Assembly (NCBI GenBank): GCA_046546095.1
Contig: JBKGYK010000091.1
Location: 1-9,312, forward strand
DNA length: 9,312 bases
Origin: JAQIBY01 sp046546095
GTDB taxonomy: Bacteria; Bacteroidota; Bacteroidia; Bacteroidales; ML635J-15
Direction of reading: 5' to 3'
Below the pieces are notes generated by a model. It searched no databases. It was not told the origin of the DNA and worked only from the letters and a program-made list of their open reading frames with translations. Made by a program: the position numbers and the translations under genes. Positions 1 through 5,588 of the stretch are shown here, piece after piece. Position 1 is the first letter of the stretch, and every line of letters starts with the position of its first letter.

Positions 1-45
1 AAACCCGGAAGATATGGGAAGCCTGAGATAAGAATAATCAATTGA
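1..45 (+). CDS. Possible 3' end of an upstream gene (partial)
   Basis: The first 45 bases are open in frame 1 and end in TGA at 43-45, giving the tail KPGRYGKPEIRIIN. Frame 2 is also open, to a TAA at 29-31 (NPEDMGSLR), so the frame is not certain. I prefer frame 1 because its stop sits about 14 bases before a terminator-like hairpin at 60-74. The fragment is too short to assign a family, and it could be chance. If real, the gene converges on the small minus-strand gene that ends at 108. Confidence 0.3.
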   Translation, partial: KPGRYGKPEIRIIN

Positions 46-59
46 AAGGATATTATCTT

Positions 60-84
60 CACACTTACAGTGTGTTAGTATTTT
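60..84 (+). terminator. Weak intrinsic terminator-like hairpin
   Basis: A perfect 6-base stem, CACACT (60-65) with AGTGTG (69-74), closes a 3-base loop. On the plus strand it is followed by the T-rich tail TTAGTATTTT (75-84). The stem is short and only half GC, and the tail is interrupted by A and G, so it would be a weak terminator. No T-rich tail follows it on the minus strand. It therefore fits an upstream plus-strand gene better than the minus-strand gene ending at 108. Confidence 0.3.
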
Positions 85-107
85 GTGGCTGTCAGGTGAT
101 GAAAGAA

Positions 108-497
108 TCAGAAACAAAAGAACAGATAATTGTTTGTTATGATTTTGTCCCTGGGTAAATCAGTTTTCCCCGTGCGTATCCGGTAAGCTATCCGGATGTA
201 TTCACCGGGTGCAAGACTGATATCCTGAAAACAAATCTGAAGAAATCCATTGGGATACACATTCAGATTATAGGGGTGAGAACTTTCAAGTATTTCTACA
301 TCAGAACGTTCGGGTTTTATGCCCAGCATCATCAGTAGCACTACTTTTCCGGCTGTCATGTTTCCTGAATTGGTGAGATACATTTCATCAGTAAGCACAG
401 ACTGGTAGGCATTTTCCAGGAGCTTGATGTTGTGCTTATAACTTGAAGATTTGTGGTACTTCAGGTCTTTTCTGCTGATGAATGTTCTGTTTTTCAT
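108..497 (-). CDS. Small hypothetical protein resembling part of a Bacteroidota secreted-protein repeat domain
   Basis: This encodes 129 residues with no signal peptide and no clear membrane segment. I do not recognise it as a known stand-alone gene. From about residue 40 on, the pattern resembles the conserved repeat domain (DUF11/DUF7619-like) that often precedes the sorting domain of large type IX secreted proteins. The landmarks are a Thr-Asn-Ser-Gly near residue 43, a Ser-His-Pro-Tyr near residue 73, a Phe-x-Asp-Ile-x-Leu, and a late Leu-Pro followed by Ile-x-x-Asn and an aromatic run. That resemblance is from memory and not from a search. The protein stops where the usual domain would continue into an Asp-Phe-Asn motif. 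The start is supported by AAGAAGG (minus strand, 503-509) five bases upstream of ATG. The frame upstream stays open for about 24 codons but contains no ATG. It could be a real small gene or the remnant of a larger one. Confidence 0.5.
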   Translation of the reverse strand: MKNRTFISRKDLKYHKSSSYKHNIKLLENAYQSVLTDEMYLTNSGNMTAGKVVLLMMLGIKPERSDVEILESSHPYNLNVYPNGFLQICFQDISLAPGEYIRIAYRIRTGKTDLPRDKIITNNYLFFCF

Positions 498-502
498 AAT
501 TA

Positions 503-509
503 CCTTCTT
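503..509 (-). promoter_or_regulatory. Ribosome binding site of the 129-residue gene
   Basis: The minus strand reads AAGAAGG, a purine-rich Shine-Dalgarno-like sequence five bases before the ATG at 497. It supports that start, which is otherwise the only ATG in a frame open further upstream. Confidence 0.4.
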
Positions 510-573
510 ATTTAGTAGACGTTTGACAAAGCCAAAAGGTTGTCTGTTGGTGGCATTTTTTTTTACCGAATTT

Positions 574-590
574 TAAAATACCGTATTTTA
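574..590. promoter_or_regulatory. 17-bp near-perfect palindrome, candidate operator
   Basis: TAAAATACCGTATTTTA has 8-base arms around a single central C. It lies in the divergent intergenic region, about 77 bases before the start of the 129-residue gene and about 85 bases upstream of the -33 box of the receiver/ATP-grasp gene. Arms this long with a one-base centre are expected about 0.14 times by chance in a window of this length. The symmetry and position fit a site for a dimeric regulator, but no regulator is encoded in the window. It could also fold as a hairpin only with a looser loop, so a protein site is the likelier reading. Confidence 0.35.
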
Positions 591-601
591 TTTGCGCAAA
601 T
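590..601. promoter_or_regulatory. 12-bp perfect palindrome next to the first
   Basis: ATTTGCGCAAAT is a perfect 12-base palindrome sharing its first base with the end of the neighbouring 17-base palindrome. On its own such a sequence is expected about twice in 9.3 kb. Its interest comes from its direct abutment to the other palindrome in a gene-free, divergent region. Centre-to-centre spacing is about 13.5 bases. Confidence 0.25.
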
Positions 602-675
602 CACCCTGTCTGGCGAATCGGCGGCTTATCGTGAGTTGTAAATAATCTGTTCAAAAAGAAATAATTACTTTGAAA

Positions 676-706
676 TTTGTCATTATGCTGCGGGCTTGTA
701 TTTTTG
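676..706 (+). promoter_or_regulatory. Bacteroidota-type housekeeping promoter of the receiver/ATP-grasp gene
   Basis: The -33 box TTTG is at 676-679 and the -7 box TATTTTTG at 699-706. The spacer between them is exactly 19 bases, so both boxes and the spacing match the known Bacteroidota primary sigma consensus TTTG-N19-TAnnTTTG at every defined base. Transcription would start around 711-715, leaving a leader of only about 15-19 bases before the ATG at 730. That leader has no Shine-Dalgarno sequence, which is usual in this phylum. Confidence 0.65.
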
Positions 707-729
707 TAGGGCATTTGTTTTGATAAATT

Positions 730-3700
730 ATGAAAAAATATCTCCACCAGAATTTCAGGAAATTCCACTTTACAGAGACGGCCTTCAATCAGCTGATGAG
801 CAAGCGAATTTATAAAGTATTGCTTGTATGCAGCCGTTACGATGCATTTATTCTGGAAGAGGATGGAAGGATTGACGAGCAGCTTTTCAATGAGTATGTC
901 TCCCTCAACCTGAGGTATCCTCCGGAAATTGTGCAGGTTTCTACTGCTGAGGAGGCCATTGTGGTGCTGAAACAGGAGAAAATCAATCTGGTAATCAATA
1001 TGCTCAGTGTGGAAGATATGGATCCCTTTGATTTGTCATACATCATCAAGGAATCTTATCCCACCATTCCCATTGTTGTACTTACCCCGTTTTCCAGAGA
1101 GGTGTCCAATAAGCTGGAGGACATTGACGACAATATTATCGATCATGTGTTTTCCTGGCTTGGTGATGTTGCAATCTTGCTTGCCATTATCAAACTGCTG
1201 GAAGATAAACGAAATGTGGAATACGATGTGAATGAAGTGGGTGTACAGACAGTAATTCTGGTGGAAGACTCGGTAAGGTATTATTCATCCTATTTACCAA
1301 CTCTTTACAAGGTATTGATTCAGCAGGCAAAGCAGTTTACCACTGAAGGCCTGAACGATCATCAGAAAATGTTGAGAATGCGCGGCCGCCCCAAAATTCT
1401 ACTGGCAACAACATATGAGCAGGCTGTTCATCTGTATGAAAAATACAAAAACAACTTGCTGGGTGTTATCTCTGATATCCGTTATTTACGCAATGGAAAA
1501 CTCGATCCGGATGCTGGATTTCATCTTGCAGAGATGATAAAGGAGGAGAATGTACTGACTCCGATATTGTTGCAGTCCAGTAAAGCAGCAAATTTACGAC
1601 GTGCAAAAGAAATGGGCGTTAATTTCATGCACAAATATTCTAAAAGTCTTCTGCATGAGTTGCGTGACTTTGTAACCCGATACTTTTCATTTGGGGATTT
1701 TATCTTTTTCGATCCTGAAACCCATAAGGAAATTACGCGGGTTTCCAGTCTGAAAGACTTGCAGGAAAATATTTTTAAAATTCCTGATCGAACCATTCTT
1801 GACTACGCTGAACTGAATCAGTTTTCGCGCTGGCTGAAAGCCCGTGCTCTTTTCCCCATAGCCGATATCCTGCAATCTGTCGATGCCGGTGATTTTGACA
1901 GTCCTGAAGATATCAAACAGTATATTTATGACGCCATTGCCTGGTACCGGTACAATAAAGGACGTGGTATCATTGCCAAATTTTACCGTGAAAATTACGA
2001 TGAGTACCTGATGTTCACCCGGATTGGTGATGGCTCCCTGGGTGGTAAAGCCCGGGGACTTGCTTTTATCGACAATTTAATTAGCCGAAATGAGCTCATT
2101 GACAGGTATGAGAATATTCTGGTAACCATCCCCCGGACACTTGTAGTCACTACAGAATTGTTTGATGAGTTCATGGAAAAAAATGCACTGCTGGATTTTG
2201 CCCTTGAGGAAAGCAATGATGAGAAAATCCTGCATCAGTTTGTTGCGGCTGATTTGCCTGAGGTTCTGCGTGAAGATTTACGACGTTTTCTGGAGGTTGT
2301 GCGCAATCCTATTGCCGTACGCTCATCCAGTCTGCTTGAAGATTCCCATTACCAGCCATTTGCCGGGATCTATTCCACATATATGATTCCTGCTGATGAC
2401 CAGATTGATGAAAGTCTGGAAATGCTTGAGGTGGCTGTAAAATCTGTTTATGCCTCTGTCTATTTTCAGGATAGTAAATCATATATGGCAGTTACAAAAA
2501 ATGTCATTGATGAAGAAAAAATGGGTATTGTACTGCAGGAAGTTTGTGGTATGAGGCACGGAAATAAGTTTTATCCAAGCATATCGGGAGTGGCCAGGTC
2601 AATCAACTTTTATCCCATTGATAAAGAAAAACCGGAAGACGGCATTGTCAATCTGGCATTTGGCCTGGGACAGTATGTGGTCGATGGAAAGCAGAGTCTG
2701 CGTTTTTCTCCCAAAAATCCCCAGAAAATACTACAGCTCAGCAGTACAGGTATGGCGCTGCGAGAAACACAAAAAAAATTCATGTCTTTGGATATGGATA
2801 AGCAGAGCTTTAAAGCCGATACAAACAATGGCGTAAACATTATCGAAGCACCGATTGAAGAAGCGGAAAATGACGGAACACTGAAACATATCGTCTCAAC
2901 CTTTGATTATAACGATAATGTATTGCGGGACGGATATTCGGAAAATGGTAAAAAAGTAGTAACTTTTGCCAATATCTTGAAACACAAATTTGTACCCCTG
3001 GGAGATATTATCCACGATGTACTTAGTATCGGGCAACGTGAAATGAACAATCCTGTAGAAATAGAATTTGCTGTCTGCCTGGGTGCCAAAGGTGAAATTC
3101 TCAGCAATGTGTTCAATCTGTTACAAATCCGGCCCATTGTTGATAATCAGGAAACAAGCAATATTGATCTGAGCAAGCTTGACAAAGAGGATACTGTTAT
3201 TGAGTGTGAATCTGCCCTGGGCAACGGCATTTATGATGATTTAAGACACATCATTTATGTCCGGCCTGAGAATTTTAATCCTGCCAACAATCCAAAAGTG
3301 GCAGAACTCATCGGGAAACTAAACGAAAAACTGCAGGCCAAAGATGAAAAGTATATACTTGTAGGGCCTGGCCGCTGGGGTAGCAGTGATTCCTGGCTGG
3401 GTATCCCTGTACGCTGGGCACAGATTTCTGCCGCCGGACTGATGGTAGAAGCCAGTTTGAAAAACTACAGAGTAGACCCATCACAGGGAACACATTTTTT
3501 CCAGAATCTTACATCTTTTCAGGTTGGCTACTTCACCATAAATCCAAACATTGATGACGGATTTTATGACCTGGATTATCTAAACAGCAAGCCAGCAGAA
3601 TATGAGGACGAATATCTCAGACATGTAGTGTTTGACAAACCTTTGCAAGTGCTCATCGATGGCAAAAAAAGCCGTGGAGTTGTCCTGAAAGAAGGGAAAT

Positions 3701-3732
3701 GGATCAAACCTGTAAATAACGAGGAAGAATAA
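730..3732 (+). CDS. Double receiver / PPDK-type ATP-grasp fusion protein (PEP/pyruvate-binding domain family)
   Basis: This is a 1000-residue cytoplasmic protein with no signal peptide. Residues 26-155 form a receiver-like fold with Asn90 or a nearby residue where the phosphorylated Asp should be, so it looks inactive. Residues 173-318 form a second receiver with the acidic pair Glu179-Asp180, the phosphoacceptor Asp249, Ser283/Ser284 and Lys302, so it looks functional. It carries an extra stretch of about 30 residues after its first helix. A linker (about 325-420) leads to a PPDK_N ATP-grasp domain (about 425-805). Its landmarks are the glycine loop ending at Lys440, Val530-Arg531-Ser-Ser-Ser, Phe544-Ala-Gly, Gly645-Leu-Gly, Glu777-x-Glu779 and Gln799-x-Arg801-Pro802. 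The conserved C-terminal part (805-1000) carries Gly879-Pro-Gly-Arg-Trp-Gly-Ser-Ser and Gly920-Thr-His-Phe-Phe. No Thr-Ser/Cys-His-Ala phosphohistidine domain and no PEP-binding barrel are present, so it is not a complete PEP synthase. The true reaction is unknown; ATP-dependent phosphotransfer controlled by receiver phosphorylation is my inference. Confidence 0.9.
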   Translation: MKKYLHQNFRKFHFTETAFNQLMSKRIYKVLLVCSRYDAFILEEDGRIDEQLFNEYVSLNLRYPPEIVQVSTAEEAIVVLKQEKINLVINMLSVEDMDPFDLSYIIKESYPTIPIVVLTPFSREVSNKLEDIDDNIIDHVFSWLGDVAILLAIIKLLEDKRNVEYDVNEVGVQTVILVEDSVRYYSSYLPTLYKVLIQQAKQFTTEGLNDHQKMLRMRGRPKILLATTYEQAVHLYEKYKNNLLGVISDIRYLRNGKLDPDAGFHLAEMIKEENVLTPILLQSSKAANLRRAKEMGVNFMHKYSKSLLHELRDFVTRYFSFGDFIFFDPETHKEITRVSSLKDLQENIFKIPDRTILDYAELNQFSRWLKARALFPIADILQSVDAGDFDSPEDIKQYIYDAIAWYRYNKGRGIIAKFYRENYDEYLMFTRIGDGSLGGKARGLAFIDNLISRNELIDRYENILVTIPRTLVVTTELFDEFMEKNALLDFALEESNDEKILHQFVAADLPEVLREDLRRFLEVVRNPIAVRSSSLLEDSHYQPFAGIYSTYMIPADDQIDESLEMLEVAVKSVYASVYFQDSKSYMAVTKNVIDEEKMGIVLQEVCGMRHGNKFYPSISGVARSINFYPIDKEKPEDGIVNLAFGLGQYVVDGKQSLRFSPKNPQKILQLSSTGMALRETQKKFMSLDMDKQSFKADTNNGVNIIEAPIEEAENDGTLKHIVSTFDYNDNVLRDGYSENGKKVVTFANILKHKFVPLGDIIHDVLSIGQREMNNPVEIEFAVCLGAKGEILSNVFNLLQIRPIVDNQETSNIDLSKLDKEDTVIECESALGNGIYDDLRHIIYVRPENFNPANNPKVAELIGKLNEKLQAKDEKYILVGPGRWGSSDSWLGIPVRWAQISAAGLMVEASLKNYRVDPSQGTHFFQNLTSFQVGYFTINPNIDDGFYDLDYLNSKPAEYEDEYLRHVVFDKPLQVLIDGKKSRGVVLKEGKWIKPVNNEEE

Positions 3733-3776
3733 AACCAGAGCTGAATTCTTTTACTTTTTTCTTATTTATTGCTCGC

Positions 3777-5399
3777 TTACTGCTTGATGATTTTTCTGAC
3801 AATCATTTGTTCATCTGCCAGTACCTGAAGAACATACATGCCGGGAGACAAATGGCCCAGGTTTAGCTGATGGTTCGTGCCGCTTCCTTTTGTTTCCTGG
3901 TATAGCTCGTTGCCGTGTTTGTCATAGATGTGGATAGAAAGCCGGTCAGGAGAAATATTTATCAGTTCAAATTTCAGATGGTGACTGAAAGGATTTTCCG
4001 ATATCCGGATGTATGATTCAGTGCTTTCTGCATCTTCACAATTAAGGCTGATGCTTTCCAGAACTTCGCAGCTTCCATCGAAATCTACCTGAGAAAGACG
4101 ATAGTATTTTTCTGATGGGTTGTACTTGTTATCTGTATACGAATAATTGGACATGTTTTGACAAAATCCTTTGCCTTCAATTCTTTCCACTGTATTGAAT
4201 GTTTTCATATCAGCAGATTTTTCCAACAGATAGTAATCATTATAGTATTCCTGCGCACTTGTCCATTTTAATTCTGCCTTTCCGTTTTTACAGCTTCCTT
4301 CAAAGGAAATCAACTCTACAGGCAATTCTGTTTCCGTTTTTACCGGGAAATTATATACCTCCGGATCGCAATTGGTATTGGAATCTTCTATCTGTACAGA
4401 ATAATCACCCGGTGAATAGATTCTGTAATATGAATATACTCCTGAATGACTTTTCAATTCATTGCCTTGTCCGTCAAATTCATCATACCAGGTGAATATG
4501 TATTCATCAGAAGATCCTTTTGCAAAGGGAACTCCGCCACTGACGTTCATCACTTCCAGATCCAGATATTCCTTGTATTCGCAGCAGGAGTATACACCAC
4601 TTTCGGGTGCCGTCTCATAAGACAAGGGCTCATAGAGTTCTATGGTAAAGTTCTGCTCAGCGTTGATTTCGTCCACACAGGGGGAATCGTAATCACTCAA
4701 ACTGCCGGAAATTACATATTCCACAGAGTCGGGGAAGTCGCCAGAGGGTATGATCTCAACAGAGTTTACATTGCTGGTCAGTAGGCTGTCACAATCCGGC
4801 CAGCATGAAAGATAGGACTCATATTCCGCTTTTAAAGCAGAATCTGTGGCGGTGGACTCAATGGAATAGGACGAAAAACCTTCTCCAATGTAAATAATAT
4901 CAGGGCAAATGGCCGTAGAAACACCGGTGTAAAAAATATCAGGATTTGGCAGTGAACCAAATCTGAATGTATTTGGATTGTTTCCTGATTTGCAATAAGT
5001 CAGATAATGTACGATCTCTCCCGGATTAAGACACAATCCTTCGGAGATAGGCCCTGCCTGATTGCAATTGATACCCCAGCTCTCAGAACCGGGCGTGGCA
5101 CCATCCAGTACCTGAGCTGATATCCCTGCAGATAGCGGATGAAGTATTAGCTTAAAAGTAACACAGGAGGCATCTGTTCCCGGAGAATAATCCCCGTCCT
5201 CTGCCGTACATGGATTGGTATCATCCCTGAGAATATCTGTCAGGGTATCAGTAGCTGTGGGACTATCGCTTAAATCGACAGTAATGTAATCTGATGTTTC
5301 CTGAGCAGATACGACAAATCCACTAACTGAAAAACAGAGTGTTAACAGTAGTGCCAGAATATGGCCGTTTATTTTATGTCGTTTTCCAATGAGAGGCAT
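3777..5399 (-). CDS. Secreted protein with type IX secretion C-terminal sorting domain
   Basis: This encodes 540 residues. The N-terminus is a signal peptide: basic residues to Lys9, a hydrophobic core at 13-30, and probable cleavage after Val30-Ser-Ala32 before Gln33. The mature part has 16 cysteines, so disulfides are likely outside the cell. Residues about 283-355 resemble a SprB/PKD-type beta repeat, with Gly288-Gly289 early and a late Gly-Asp-Tyr-Ser-Val. From Leu359-Pro-Val-Glu-Leu to about 455 comes the beta-sandwich that often precedes the sorting domain. The last 75 or so residues match the type A sorting domain, with Glu468-Asn-Pro-Phe471 near its start, Leu-Ser-Pro-Gly-Met-Tyr near 517-522 and a basic Lys-Ile-Ile-Lys end. 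The family is exported by the Sec system and then the type IX translocon, and is usually anchored at the cell surface or released. I recognise no catalytic motif; adhesion or another structural role is possible. An AGAAAGG seven bases before ATG supports the start. The gene is convergent with its downstream neighbour, 44 bases apart with no clear terminator hairpin. Confidence 0.9.
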   Translation of the reverse strand: MPLIGKRHKINGHILALLLTLCFSVSGFVVSAQETSDYITVDLSDSPTATDTLTDILRDDTNPCTAEDGDYSPGTDASCVTFKLILHPLSAGISAQVLDGATPGSESWGINCNQAGPISEGLCLNPGEIVHYLTYCKSGNNPNTFRFGSLPNPDIFYTGVSTAICPDIIYIGEGFSSYSIESTATDSALKAEYESYLSCWPDCDSLLTSNVNSVEIIPSGDFPDSVEYVISGSLSDYDSPCVDEINAEQNFTIELYEPLSYETAPESGVYSCCEYKEYLDLEVMNVSGGVPFAKGSSDEYIFTWYDEFDGQGNELKSHSGVYSYYRIYSPGDYSVQIEDSNTNCDPEVYNFPVKTETELPVELISFEGSCKNGKAELKWTSAQEYYNDYYLLEKSADMKTFNTVERIEGKGFCQNMSNYSYTDNKYNPSEKYYRLSQVDFDGSCEVLESISLNCEDAESTESYIRISENPFSHHLKFELINISPDRLSIHIYDKHGNELYQETKGSGTNHQLNLGHLSPGMYVLQVLADEQMIVRKIIKQ

Positions 5400-5406
5400 T
5401 ATGTTG

Positions 5407-5413
5407 CCTTTCT
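5407..5413 (-). promoter_or_regulatory. Ribosome binding site of the secreted protein gene
   Basis: The minus strand reads AGAAAGG seven bases before the ATG at 5399. This favours that start and places the full basic N-region of the signal peptide in the product. The rest of the 189-base gap up to the helicase gene (5400-5588) contains no CAAA on the plus strand. No Bacteroidota-type promoter can therefore be drawn for this gene, and I see no strong terminator for the helicase gene either. Confidence 0.45.
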
Positions 5414-5588
5414 GTTTTTATTATTGCCTTACATGCCGTATTTTACAGCTTGCCTGGGATATTGTAATGTACATATTAATTTGTGCTGTTCATTCCGTAA
5501 AAACATCCAATTCGTATCGCATAAAAGACGTAGTTCGTGCTGAGTGCAGGATTGATGTTGTGCAGAGAGGATAATATTGTACAGCAGG

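Noticed and set aside
527..557. Minus-strand promoter for the 129-residue gene (TGGCTTTG as -7 box)
   Set aside because: The -7 box deviates at one defined base, and the sequence 19 bases upstream (AATG) matches only half of TTTG. This is too weak to call.
730..3732. Annotation as PEP synthase (ppsA) or pyruvate phosphate dikinase (ppdK)
   Set aside because: The ATP-grasp half is present, but the phosphohistidine motif and the PEP-binding barrel were not found in the translation.
3733..3776. Terminator between the two convergent genes
   Set aside because: The 44 bases are T-rich but contain no stable GC stem, only the 6-base palindrome GAATTC.
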